From assembly GCA_932294295.1 (NCBI GenBank), contig OW028575.1, positions 19,472,058-19,536,057 of the forward strand: a stretch of 64,000 nucleotides of DNA, in the 5' to 3' direction. Position numbers and translations under genes: made by a program. The number at the start of each line of letters is the position of its first letter. Position 1 is the first letter of the stretch. Origin of the DNA: Alitta virens (Eukaryota > Annelida > Polychaeta > Phyllodocida > Nereididae). Shown here piece after piece: positions 35,701-46,837 of the stretch. The notes below the pieces were generated by a model. That model was not told where the DNA came from. It was given only the letters and a program-made list of their open reading frames with translations, and did no database searches.

Positions 35701-38700
35701 AGTAATTATGATACGCCAGATACGGGTGAGCTGCTGCTTAGTGGAGTGAGTGTTTTAACAAGCTTAAGATGCAGTTTTCATAAAATTTTGTAAGGAAATT
35801 TTTTATATGAATGGGGAACTGCTGTTGTCAACACATGCACAAGTATGTTATCACAAACATTTTCTACAAACAAGTCTATTATGATCAACAGTGCAATATC
35901 ATGAACGAATGTCAAAGTTTCAGTAAACTTGTGCAATTAAAGCTTTTATATGAACAGTAAAGGGGGTTTCACACATAGCCGGATCAGACGCAGGAGCGTC
36001 CCGGAGGACAACTCCGGAATACTCCCTCATACTCCGGGGAAAGGCGTATAGACATCTTGTTCATGTCCGGGATTGTCCGGCATTGTCCGGCATTGTCCGG
36101 TAACACCGTGGGACTCCAGCAAAAAAATTAAACATGTTTAATTTTTCATGCCGGAGATCCCGGAATAGTTAAATCCGTGTTGGTCCGTGTAGATCCGTGT
36201 AGACTCCCAGTAGACTCCGTCGATCTCCGGGGACCTCCGTATTGACACCGGAATACATCCGTCGATCTCCGGCTAAGTCCGGCGTCAACCGGGCGTGAAA
36301 AGTATGCGCCGGAGAGCACAAGGAGCAACTCGGTTCCACACGAGTGAACAAGGACCAACACGGAGTCTAAACGGAGTGAACAGGGAAAGCGGGTTTACAT
36401 GTCATTTGCTTGACCCGGTTAACCCGTTAAGTACACGGTGTCACACGAGGTCAATGCGGACATACAGGAGTGAACAAGGTGTCAAGACGGAGTTAATTAA
36501 ACTGACACGGAGTGAGTACGGATGCCTGAGTATATATACAACCGCCGTCTTTGGAGAAGCATCATTCCACCGCCCGCCGTTCATCGTTGGCGGTGGGGCC
36601 GCCAGAATCCTGACAGACCAGGACAACTGGATCATGGAGAATTTCGGCTACCTCGAACGCCACATCAAGAGGGTTGATGCTGGGAAAAGAAAGAAAGGTG
36701 GGCAGCTTTCCCAGAGCTTATCAGCCAAAACTCCATCCAGCAGCAACAGACCTACCACTGAGGATGACACGTCTGAAGCTGAGGAGGTCATTGTGGATAG
36801 TTCGGATGATGGTGGCAGGGATTCGGATACAAGCAGGTCCAAGGGTGGGCCTTACAAGGGCGGCAGCAGCAGCAGCAGGAGGAAGATGGGGGCCCCTCCT
36901 CCAAGCAAGAAGACGTCCAGACGTTAGCCTCGTCATCATCATGATTGTGATTCATCCAGCCTTGCAGCTAGTGGAGATGGAATTGCTACACAAGCTGTCA
37001 CTCAAGTAAGTATACTGCTTCAGTTGCCATGATAATCAAGATAATCAGATTGTAATGTTGCAGTTTAAAGTTCTAATTGTAATCTTGCAGTTTAAAGTTC
37101 TAATTGTAATGTTGCAGTTTAAAGTTGTAATTGTAATCTTGCATTTTAAAGTTGTAGCTTTTCCATAGTAGAAAGTGGTAGCTTTGTTTCTTGGCACTTC
37201 CAGTGTTCACTGTATGGTGATGTGTCTTTTCAGTACATTGTCAATAATGCACATGCTATTGCAGTTGCCATGTGACTTACTCTCATGTTGTGTTTTTTCC
37301 TATTTCCAGCTGATTGAAAAAGCCACCGATCTGCAGAGGGACATGCACAGCAAGTTGAGTCAGCCGACGGACTCAGGCAGCTTGTCCAAGAGGGTGTTCA
37401 CGGACATGATCTACCACGAGGTGATGCAGATGGACACAGACACTTGGTGGGATTACCAGGCCCAAACCTTAAACAACCTGATGCAGTTTAAGCAGGCGTA
37501 TCGTCGCAAGCGCCAGCAGCAACAGCAACAGCAACAGCAACTGCAACAGCAACAGCAGTATCATCACTTTCTGCCTCCTGTCCCTCAGCAGCAGCAGCAG
37601 CAGTTCGTCCTCCCTGCTCCTGCTACTACAGCCAGTTCATCCGGCCCTGCTGTGCAGATCTTCCCTCATCATCAGCATTCTTCCAGCCCTGCTGCCCAGA
37701 TGTTCGCACAGCATTCATCCAGCCCTGCTGCCCAGATGTTCGCACAGCATTCATCCAGCCCTGCTGCCCGGATGTTCGCTACTCCGTCCGGCCCTTCGCC
37801 CCAGGCTCTCGTGTCGTCTGCCCCTTCTTCGTCTGTGCCTGCACCGATCCCCCCTCCTGCGACATCTTCTACGATTATCAGTCAGGCCTGGTTGACTTCA
37901 GGTCCTTCTCACGGTCGTCCTTCCATGTCACCACAGGATTGCAGCACGCCTCAGGATGTTTCGCTCACCAGCTACTTGTTAAACACTAGTGTGGGGGGAA
38001 TGGTTGGTGGTGATGACCATAACTCCTCCTTTTCGGTGCCCACGCCTCCAACTACCACAACCGAGTAATGTTGACCTGGAAATGAACAATGAACTTTAAT
38101 GAAATGAACAATGAACTGTTATGACTTATGTTTTCATGTGAACTGTATACCAATGAAATTTAATGTAATGAACAATGAACTTTTACTTATGTTTTCATGT
38201 AAACTGTATTACATGACAATAATTAAATGATGTGTATTTTTTGCACTTGTGTGCTGCAGAAGTCTGAAGTTTGCTATTAATTAAATGTTGAAACTTACAT
38301 CATTCATGTTGTTTTCAAATCTTGTCTTGCTGCCATGGTACACTCCCAGCTTCTGAGTTCACGTAGCTGACCAAGTATTGCCGCATTTCCTTGGCTGCTC
38401 TGTTGGTGTTGCCTCTGAACACATGTCCCATGTCTGGTAGATTGGCAGCATTCTCCCTCCATGCACCTGGGATGATCTCATGGATGTCGGCATTTTCCTG
38501 GTCCACAGCATTCACTTGAGCAGTTGGATACCTCACCCTCAGTAGGTTGTGCAACACACAGCAAGCAAGAGTTATGGTACACACTCTGTCAGGACTTTGA
38601 GGCATTGTTGTGAGGAGACACCTGAACCTGGCAGCCAAAAGTCCAAATGCATTCTCTACCACCCGTCTAGCTCTAGAATGTCTGTAGTTGAAGATTCTGT

Positions 38701-41700
38701 CTTCCATGCTCATGTTCCTGTGAGGCAGAGGCTTCATCATCCAAGTCTGCAGTCCAAAGGCATCATCCCCAACTATGAAGTAAGGCACTGGTTGGTCATC
38801 ATTAGGCAGGTTATCTGGTTCAGGTAATCCAATGTTCCCACTTTGTAGCGCTTCCTTCAATTCTGTCTGACTAAACACTCCAGCATCTGAGCCTGATCCA
38901 CTGGCACCAATGTCAACGTAGAGGAACTTGTATTCAGCATCAACTACAGCCAGTAGGACAATAGAGAAAAATCCCTTGTAGTTGTAGAACAGGGATCCAG
39001 ACTTGGCAGGACATCTGATGGCAACGTGCTTCCCATCAATGGCGTCGACACAGTGGGGGAAGTTCCATCTGTTGTAGAATCCATTGGCAACTTCTTTCCA
39101 GGCTTCTGGGGTTACAGGACAATGCATGACTTCTGCTGAGTACTTGTCTATGATGGCCTGGCAGACTTCGATGACAAGGATAGAAATGGTATTGAAGGCT
39201 ACCCTAAATCCATACTGCAGAGACTTGTAGCTGTTGCCCGTACCCAGGTAGCGCAAGGTAATAGCCAGTTTCAATCCAGGTTCAAGGGCCCTCCTCCAAA
39301 AGGTATCCTGCTTTGTAATCCTAGGTCCCACTCTGGCAAGAACTTCATGGAATAAGTCAGGCTCCATCCTCATGAAATTCTTGAAGCCACCCACATCTTC
39401 TGCAGTCAATTCAGCCATCAGTTTTTCATACTGCCCATAAAGAGGTCTTCTTAGCAGCCAAGGTCGCACCCACATTTGCCTTCTTCTTCTTCGTCTTGGT
39501 GCAGCAGCAGCATTTTCTAATAGGTCATCTTCATCAGTTGATGTTGTGGCCCTCACTGCATCATCTTGCAGTTTGTGTTCTTCTTGCAGAATTATATCAT
39601 TAGCAGCAGTCAATAGCTGGACTTGCATGTCCATGCACTTCAAATCCAATTCCACCCTGTCGTAGTGTGATAAAGACATATCCAATTTTTCTGTAGTAGC
39701 AGCAACAGCTTTGCAGTATGGTATTCCGAAGTGGAATGATGGACAGTGGAACGCACGCAGTTTAAATACCAATTTCAGAGCGATCCAGGTGAAAACCGCT
39801 TAACTCCGTAGTGATATCGTAGTAAGATCGTGTAAAGATCGGGTATATCCGTGAAGGCCCCGTGTAACATCCGGTTCACTCCGCCCGCCTCCGGCACAGT
39901 CGTGTTACCTCCGGCTACAACCGTGGCTCATTCCTTGTTTAACGGTGCTCCTCTGTACATATCCGTGTAGCGCCCGTACACATCCGTGTCATGACCGTGT
40001 TGCTCCTTGTTGCCTCCGTCTTGCCTTCGTGTCCACACCGCCCAATTATTTCGTTTGTTTACATTTCTAACTTTTTCGCCCGGACCGCCCCGGATTTAAC
40101 GAAATTTCATTCCGGGACGCTCCTGCGTCTGATCCGGCTATGTGTGAAACCCCCTTAAGGCACTGTTTTGAACACAAACATGTGCATCTTAACACTAGTA
40201 GCAGTTTGAACTGGGCAGTCTAATGCTGGTATAGGACTGCAATAGCATTACTGATGTGTGAAAGTTTCAATAAATGCAAAGAAAGCGTATATATGAACAA
40301 TAAACCAGTGTTGTGAACACGTGGATGGGCCTGTTATGACTAGGATGGATGGATGGATAGAAGGGCTTTACGTCCTGTATTTTCGCACTTGTTGAGGCCT
40401 AAAAGGACTAAAAAATAGTTGCCCTAACCTCTCAAGCTATACAGGAATAGAAAGATAATGAAAAAAGGTTTAAGAAAATATTTTTTTGGTTGCTCTACCT
40501 TGTATAGGACCCAGGTTCAAAACGCCTGAAAATTGACCCTGTAACCCAAAATTCTGAAATAACTCACATTTGTGAAGCACATGTATATACACTTCTGTGA
40601 ATTTTTTTGGTTCAATCTATCAACAACATTTTGGTCTGAGTAAGCAATTCAGGCTTTATGAGTGATAAAAAAATTCTAGGACCTAAGCTGTTTGATGAAG
40701 TTAATTGCCCTTTTACAGTCATGTAGTACTACCCAGAGGACATATGTGTGAAAAGTATGAAGAAAATTTAAAAAGTCTTTCCTACTTTTTTGGGGCAAAA
40801 CACGTAAACTTCCTAACATTCATTGTAAAAATTGCTGACTCAGCGATCTAGGGTTCAAGGAGGTAGGTAGGTCAGCAATTCAGGCTTTATGAGTGAAAAA
40901 AAAATTCTAGGACCTAATCTGTTTGATGAAAGTAATTGCCCTTTTACAGTCATGTAGTACTACACAGAGTACATACATGTGCAAAATATGAATGAAATTG
41001 AAGACTTTCTTCCTGGTTTTTTGGGGCGATGCACATTAACTTCCTAACATTCATTGTAAAAATTGCTGACTCAGCGGTTCAGGGTTGATAGGTCCCCCCA
41101 TTGGATAACATGGCAAAGAAAATTTTGGCTCCAAGTTCGAAACTGGTAAAGGTTGGTGAATAGACAAGGTATCCTATGTAAAGTCCTAATTTTTCTCTAC
41201 ATAATGACACCAGTTGCATGAAATTTGGTTGAATAGAACTCGGGTTAAAAATTATTGAAATTTGAACTGAAAAAAAATTCTAGGGCCTAAGACAAAAACT
41301 CTGACATGCATAATTATAGTCAGAATGGCAACATAGAAATGTGAATGTTAGTTAAGACTTAGCTTGGACACCACTACCTGTCAATCACACATAAAAATGA
41401 TGAAGCCTGACTGTTTTTGGAGAAAATGAGTAGCCGTTCCATCATTCACTATCTTCCCCATAGCCGAAATGACTTTTCAGGAAGTTCGAAAGGGGGGCCA
41501 GTCAAATCGCCCAATTTTTTCTCGCCCGTTTTTTTCTCGCCACAAATACAACTCGCCCAATTTTTTTTCGCCCAATAAAAAACTCACCCCTATGTGTTTG
41601 TTAATTAGTTAAAAGATAACTTGTCAAAGAACCATTAAAATGCGTTTTTTCACCCCTGTGTGTTTGTTATTTGTGTAGTTAGTTAAAAGATAACTTGTCA

Positions 41701-44239
41701 TTGAAGAACCATTAAAATGCGTTTTTGTGTTAGGTACAGCTGTAAATATGGAGATATATATATTGATATGTATCTCAAAAAAAAATATAAAAGATTTCTA
41801 TAGAGCTATATAGATATATCTATAAAATTAATAATAAAAGATGTCTATAGAGCTATAACAGCTATATATATAGGCATTTACCCTATAACTGAAATATATT
41901 ATAACATAAATGATATTTACGATATGTAAATATATGTAATAATATAGATCAATTCAATTAGCCAAATGTAAAGAAGTCCTTCACAAAGGTTAATTGTCAT
42001 TAGTGAATTGCAATTGCCTCCATACATACCTGGATTGCAGGTTTAATGTCATGTGCTATGCAATTCACAATTAAAGAGAAGCCACTTTGAACATCATGAA
42101 TATCTGAGTGTTAATTTTCATTTGGTATAACAGTCAGAATTAATCTGCTTTTTGCCACAGATGACATGCTAAAAAAAACTCAAGGCCATCAGTGTTTTAC
42201 AGCGTCCGCGACAATAATTGTACTTTTTAATAAATATTTGTGCAATAAATGTGGTACCAGAATCAGATTCTTCTTTTTACTTATACTCTATAAAGTATTA
42301 CACTTGAAGCTTGCTTCCGAACTTTTAAAAATACTGTTATATTATACGATGGCGGTCTGCCTCCTGCGGTCCGCTAGATCAGCCGTTTACATGTAGGCCT
42401 ATGCATACGATGGCGGTCGACGGTCCGCTGAATCACCCGTTTACATGTACGCATACATGCGGCGATGATGGTAAAATAAAGATGCGTCTACTATCACTTA
42501 ACTTTGACAAATCGGGCGAGTTATATTTGTGGCGAGAAAAAATTGGGCGAGAAAAAATTGGGCGAATTGACTGTACTCCTTCGAAAGGCACCTGCAGCTG
42601 TCAGCTATCAGCAAAAGGAAGCCACAACGAATCTGAATTGCGGAGCTTAAATCGGTTACTCCCATGGGATGAACTGCCACTTAACAATTATTAATGTGCA
42701 CAAGGAATATCCTTTCACAGTCTTACACCATTTTGGACTAATTAAGCCTATTAATCAAAAACTTGCCGCCGTATTTACATGTTGGCCTAACCCAATACAG
42801 CTCCATAAAGGCCGTTTGGAATCCGCCTTTCATGTACACAAAATGGTGGCCAGAGGTCAAAGTTCACAAGAGTTGGACTCATATGTGGGCGCCGCCGCGC
42901 CACTAAAATAAAACAAGCTGATCTAAATACTCTTAACAATGGCCACTCTAATCTACTGATATCAGGTCATTGCAGCTCTTTCGAGATTTTGTAAAAAGAG
43001 TCTGATAGCCAGACAAGTTTGGAGAGGCTTTTCCAAGTAATACTTAAACTATATCTCGATTATTAATTTCAGAGTATACTTGGAACTGCAAAATAAAAAT
43101 ACAAAGATAACACACCGTGATTTGAACAAAAGAAAGGTTGTTCACCTATTGATCATTAAAAGCAGTACATTATAAGCACGTCCAAAAATGTATATGTTTC
43201 TTTGTACAAGATAGCTGTATAACAACCAAACTGGTCAATATTGACTCCATATGCTAGCTGAGAAAAATTTCATTCTGAATCTTTAAACTGTGATTTTAGC
43301 ACTCTTTCACATGTTTTTGAGGTTTTTTTTTTTTTTACTTTTTCATGCGATTTTAATAGAACTCTATGATGTATCAAATATTTTATATGCTAACAAAAAT
43401 AACCTTTAAATTGCTTTCCTGTTTTTTTTATTATTTTTTTTGTTGTATATATATAATATAGTCCAATTGAATAATTATGTCTTATTTTAAGTCTTTGTTC
43501 GTGTTTAGGAACAACATGGATGCAGGAGATAGTCTTCATGGTCCACAATGATGGTGATGCCAAGGAATCTGAAAATGTCCCATCGATGATGCGCTGGCAG
43601 TTCATCGAAATGGTCATTCCTGGGTTAGGTAGCCAATATGACACATGGCAATCTCTTCCACCTCCTCGTTTGGTTAAAAGTCATTTGAGCTCAGATTTCT
43701 TCCAAAAAACCTTGAAAGACTCGAAGACTAAATTCATTGTCGTTCTTCGCAACCCGAAAGATACGTTGGTTTCGTATTATCACTTCTACAAGATGAATGT
43801 GATATTCCAGTTCAGTGGTACGTGGGACGAGTATTTCCAACTCTTCAAGGAGAAGAAAATCGTGCATGGAGATTACTTCGATGTTCAACTAAGTTGGTGG
43901 AAACTCCGAGATAATCCTAACATACTGATTGTGAAGTATGAAGACATGTTGAAATCGCCAGAAGAGTGCATCAGGCAGGTAGCGAGATATCTTGGAAAGT
44001 CGCTTTCCGATGAGGTCGTCAAGAAAATTGCCCAGAAAACTTCCTTCAAAGCGATGAAGGACAATCCAATGACCAATTATTCGGCCATACCTACTATGAA
44101 ACATGACATTTCTCCTTTCATGAGAAAAGGAAAAGTTGCTGACTGGAAGAATTACTTCAGCGAAGAACAAGCCGAATATGTTGATAAACTTTCAGCTGAT
44201 CTCTTTGAACCTAATAGTCTTCATTTGGAGGATGAGTAA
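32738..44239 (+). CDS. Cytosolic sulfotransferase (SULT, Sulfotransfer_1), two exons
   Basis: Exon 1 is 32738-32906 and exon 2 is 43509-44239; the GTAAGT donor and TTTAG acceptor restore the frame inside the glycine codon of the PAPS loop. The product is 299 aa, the usual SULT length. Visible family hallmarks are TYPKCGTTW (52-60, 5'-phosphosulfate loop, Cys in the common Ser place), the catalytic His115 in RLVKSHL, VVLRNPKDTLVSYYHF (134-149; R137 and S145 bind the 3'-phosphate), KYEDM (199-203), and RKGKVADWKN (262-271; the family has Gly where A267 is). No signal peptide, as expected for a cytosolic enzyme acting on small phenols, steroids or amines; the substrate is not predictable. The 10.6-kb intron hosts two DNA transposons. 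It lies head-to-head with the Sulfotransfer_3 gene. Confidence 0.93.
32907..35957. other. First part of the SULT intron
   Basis: AT-rich intronic DNA with a (TA)n tract (about 34852-34892) and one LINE remnant listed separately. No exon was found on either strand. Confidence 0.5.
34273..34653 (-). pseudogene. LINE C-terminal fragment
   Basis: An open minus-strand frame of 126 codons ends with LPLRIINLFDISGHDYYTRN and LRAPQHTIENI. The HxYxTRxxxxLRxP pattern is characteristic of the extreme C-terminus of many non-LTR retrotransposon ORF2 proteins. Nothing else of the element is present. It is a severely 5'-truncated insertion in the SULT intron. Confidence 0.6.
36634..38068 (+). CDS. Harbinger accessory protein (ORF1, Q-rich), two exons with one in-frame TAG
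   Basis: Exon 1 (36634-37005, chosen ATG at MENFGYLERHIKRV) and exon 2 (37310-38068) join at a GTAAGT donor and a TTCCAG acceptor in phase 0 to give 377 codons. Codon 98 (36925-36927) is TAG, after which the same frame stays open for 26 codons to the donor; a CAG-to-TAG change would explain it. Exon 1 is acidic and serine-rich with a basic RRKMGAPPPSKKTSRR stretch. Exon 2 starts with a helical segment (FTDMIYHEVMQMDTDTWW) whose pattern recalls the BESS motif, followed by poly-Q runs and three copies of HSSSPAAQMFAQ. In Harbinger elements the second protein usually binds DNA and carries the nuclease to the nucleus. No clear Myb/SANT domain was seen. Confidence 0.55.
37673..37775 (+). repeat. 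33-bp coding tandem repeat in Harbinger ORF1
   Basis: Three copies of a 33-bp unit (ATTCATCCAGCCCTGCTGCC and onward) encode HSSSPAAQMFA-type peptides. The reading frame is preserved across copies. Confidence 0.85.
38315..39772 (-). CDS. Harbinger DDE nuclease (DDE_Tnp_4, HARBI1-like)
   Basis: An uninterrupted 485-codon frame. After a basic RRRRRRQ stretch (93-99) and an N-terminal helical region (RFLGTGNSYKSL-like block at about 174-186), the nuclease core shows CVDAIDGKHV (241-250; catalytic Asp in AIDG, D246), FIVGDDAFGL (332-341; second Asp, D336) and RRVVENAFGLLAARF (369-383; catalytic Glu, E373), followed by CCVLHNLL (404-411). These are the hallmarks of PIF/Harbinger transposases and vertebrate HARBI1. 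The start at 39772 may be too early; M32 (39679) is an alternative. All catalytic residues are present, so it could be active. It is convergent with the accessory gene. Confidence 0.95.
   Translation of the reverse strand: MVFKLRAFHCPSFHFGIPYCKAVAATTEKLDMSLSHYDRVELDLKCMDMQVQLLTAANDIILQEEHKLQDDAVRATTSTDEDDLLENAAAAPRRRRRRQMWVRPWLLRRPLYGQYEKLMAELTAEDVGGFKNFMRMEPDLFHEVLARVGPRITKQDTFWRRALEPGLKLAITLRYLGTGNSYKSLQYGFRVAFNTISILVIEVCQAIIDKYSAEVMHCPVTPEAWKEVANGFYNRWNFPHCVDAIDGKHVAIRCPAKSGSLFYNYKGFFSIVLLAVVDAEYKFLYVDIGASGSGSDAGVFSQTELKEALQSGNIGLPEPDNLPNDDQPVPYFIVGDDAFGLQTWMMKPLPHRNMSMEDRIFNYRHSRARRVVENAFGLLAARFRCLLTTMPQSPDRVCTITLACCVLHNLLRVRYPTAQVNAVDQENADIHEIIPGAWRENAANLPDMGHVFRGNTNRAAKEMRQYLVSYVNSEAGSVPWQQDKI
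40361..40400 (-). mobile_element. SINE 3' fragment
   Basis: GGGCTTTACGTCCTGTATTT followed by TCGCACTTGTTG is the reverse complement of the 3' body of the SINE at 23740-23950. A GGATG microsatellite precedes it. Confidence 0.5.
40644..41088. repeat. Tandem duplication, ~230-bp unit, in the SULT intron
   Basis: AGCAATTCAGGCTTTATGAG through CATTCATTGTAAAAATTGCT and GACTCAGCG is present at about 40644-40846 and again at about 40873-41077 with modest divergence. Confidence 0.85.
41494..42579. mobile_element. Non-autonomous TIR element with TCGCCCAATTTTT termini and 9-bp target duplication
   Basis: The left end (41499-41562) contains CAGTCAAATCGCCCAATTTT and several CTCGCCC(A)ATTTTTT motifs. The right end (42508-42573) is its reverse complement, ending GGCGAATTGACTG. 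Just outside, TTCGAAAGG occurs on both sides (41485-41493 and 42580-42588), consistent with a 9-bp target duplication as in Mutator-like elements. The interior has two internal duplications: a ~75-bp unit (about 41585-41730) and a ~65-bp unit around ACGATGGCGGTC (about 42348-42455). No transposase. Confidence 0.65.
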
Positions 44240-45106
44240 ATGTAATGCCACTTTCAAGCAATCAGATTTTTCAACTGTGCATAGTTATTTTTATGAGTGT
44301 AATCATTATGTTATTAGCATATCATTTTAATTAATATGCTGACTTAAAATGCTTGCTTGCAGCTGATAAAAGATGTAAAGAGATTGGGGCAACACAAATC
44401 GTTGCACCAAATTTAAATTTAAGGTGTTAGTGTTAAGAAAATATAGATCAGGCCAAAGATATGTGGTGAAATATGTTTAATGATGTTTTGCCCAGTAAAG
44501 TCATTGACTTATGGTTTTATTTATGGTACATGCACAGTGAAGCTGTAGATGTGCATAGGGCTACGTGGAGTTTTTTAAAAATATATATCATTGCACTGTG
44601 TTGGCCACAGAGGTTCGAGATTTTCATCCACTCTTGACAGGAAGAGACCAGGACAGGTGGACAACATTTTTTATCACATTGTTTCATTTGTTCCATTACC
44701 AGCTGAGGAGAACTCATTTCAAGTTTCCAAGTCAATGGAATCTGCTGTATTGAATCAGTAACAGTCTCAACCTTAACCGTATTGTGGACATTACAATTAA
44801 AAGACTCCCAACTAAAATATTACTGGTTAACCTTTGTATTAATAAATATCTGCATTGACACATAAGCTGATAACATTTGAAACTAGCTAAGATAATTTAA
44901 AGTGCATACATATACAAATACCAAACCATTCATAATGGCGTTGAATGACTTATTGATGGGCTGATTAATTGATTGATCTGGTGGGTTAAATTGATGTAAT
45001 CAATGATGACAAAGAAAAATAAAATCATGGACATAAGACTTAGACTTGTCGCTGATGTGCTCCAGTAGTTGAATGGCAAATGGTGTGTTACAGCATAAGT
45101 ACTTAT
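44240..45106. other. 3' flank of the SULT gene
   Basis: AT-rich. AATAAA-type signals occur, for example TTAATAAATATCTG near 44838, but the poly(A) site cannot be fixed. No coding exon recognised. Confidence 0.4.
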
Positions 45107-45341
45107 TCAGAGTTTTGTTTCACAATCATAATCCGAACGACATTCACCCTGTCGACCAGCATGCCTGATTTCATTGAAGTCGTAGTACTTCCTGTGGCCG
45201 TTGGGGGCGTTGGTGTGGTGGTTCCATCTGTTAACACCAGAGTGAGTTAAAATGTCGTCTGTCTGCACTTGCGCCTCCACGCGGAAATTAACGCGTCCGT
45301 CATCTGACAATTTCCCGACTGGTCCACAAATGCTGGCTCGC
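45107..45341 (-). CDS. Orphan 3'-terminal exon of an unidentified gene
   Basis: A poly-pyrimidine tract with TTTTTACAG precedes an open frame from 45341 to a TGA at 45107. The first base completes a codon from an unseen upstream exon. The peptide of about 77 aa (RASICGPVGKLSDDGRVNFR and onward to CRSDYDCETKL) is hydrophilic, uses G/C-ended codons unlike the AT-rich flanks, and has no recognised domain. Codon usage and a sound acceptor make it a likely real terminal exon. Upstream exons should lie at higher coordinates on the minus strand, but none was identified. Confidence 0.5.
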
Positions 45342-46837
45342 CTGTAAAAAAAAATTAAAACAATCAGTAACATACACAGTAGAGACTCTATACCCATAAA
45401 GAGTACTGGTTTGGAGTCAAATCCAGGACCATCTACAGCTAGTCAATATGATGCTTTATAACTGTTTACTGGTTATAACTAACCAATGTCTTCATTAAGC
45501 TTTTCATTAGGCCACCCTGCTGCCAAATGTGTCTATGCTGGAACAAGGAAAAGACCCAACCCATGAATGTGTAACATAATGACTTAAATGTGGACTCCCT
45601 ACCCTTATCATCTCATCATTATCACTGGCTCTGGAAGCTGCTATTATCCCATGCATAGGTGCATTTTCTCCCCTATACAAGATTTTCCGGGCATAAACAG
45701 AGGGAAAATTAGCTGTATAAGGGAGTATACTGATATAAAAAATCTAATAAAAAAAAAAAAAATCTGAGGCATGGGATAAAAACCAATATAAAAACCTTCG
45801 GGTCTTTGGAATATACTGAGTCTCGGGGGAGTATCTCAGGGATATACTGCATCAACCCATGATATAACCTTTAAGTATAAGCTGACAAGTTCAGACCATG
45901 ATGGATGCAGTAGCATTGAAACAATGCAATACATGTCATACATAAAGAATAGGCTGTGATACAAAATGATCAATTCAAACAGCGGACACTTAAAGCAATG
46001 AAGACATTTGTCCCTCATGAGTTAAGCCGCAATAAAACAATTACATTTTTTACAGTTTTATCTCAATCGCTACCTGAAATTTGCTGCATTTGTGAAAATT
46101 ATTTTCAAGTATAACCATGATAACCTACGACACAGTTGTTAAGTGGTAATATGTTTTTTGGGTTATGTGTGGTCTCTATGCCCCACCCATTCAGTATTTT
46201 GCTGTCCGCTCTCCAGTGCTGGAGTTTTGCCAATGTTTACATTTGTGGATAATAACATGCCTGTCCGATACTGTACTTGAAAATAAAAAGCAACCATTAG
46301 AAAATGCATTCCTTTGAATGACAAATGTTGACATTAACAAATACTTGTTTTTCAAGCCTACTATTTTAGCTACAGCTGGTATTTCCATGATACAGACGAT
46401 TTATTCTTTTATAAATTCTACACCTTAAGTTAAATAACCAATCAGCACGCACAGAGGGACAGGACCAATAAATCATGATATTGGTAGGCAATATTGGTCA
46501 TGTGAAAATGACACTAGAGTGAAAACTGAACTGCAAATTGTCAATTATGATAAATATTGGACATGTTACATATGGTGATTAAAGTATTTGTTGAAATATT
46601 GTCCTGTTTTTCTTCGCAAAATATCAAGATATTATGTTACAATAATTGGCTATAACAATTTAAGTGTATAATATAACAAATGGCGGATGGAGAGTCGACC
46701 AATATATTGTGCTCGCCACTAGCTTCGGTCAGTAAAACTGCATATTGGTCTCCTCACTATCTACTATTTATATATTATTGCTTTCTGAAAATTTGACTAA
46801 GTAAACCAACCTTCCTTTAAACCTTTCAAGCTGTCTA

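Larger units (their letters stand above)
35961..40155 (+). mobile_element. PIF/Harbinger DNA transposon, full length
   Basis: The ends are perfect 45-bp inverted repeats beginning AGGGGGTTTCACACATAGCC and running to CGTCCCGGA. They are flanked by TAA duplications (35958-35960 and 40156-40158), the 3-bp target site typical of PIF/Harbinger. Inside are a minus-strand DDE nuclease and a plus-strand two-exon accessory gene in convergent order. Subterminal zones (about 36000-36290 and 39785-40030) carry many short TCCGTGTAG, TCCGG and ATCCGTGT motifs that may bind the element's proteins. The perfect terminal repeats show a recent insertion in the SULT intron. Confidence 0.95.

Noticed and set aside
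36674..37009. 111-codon frame overlapping Harbinger ORF1 exon 1
   Set aside because: Alternative frame with no similarity; the exon 1 frame joins exon 2 in phase and this one does not.
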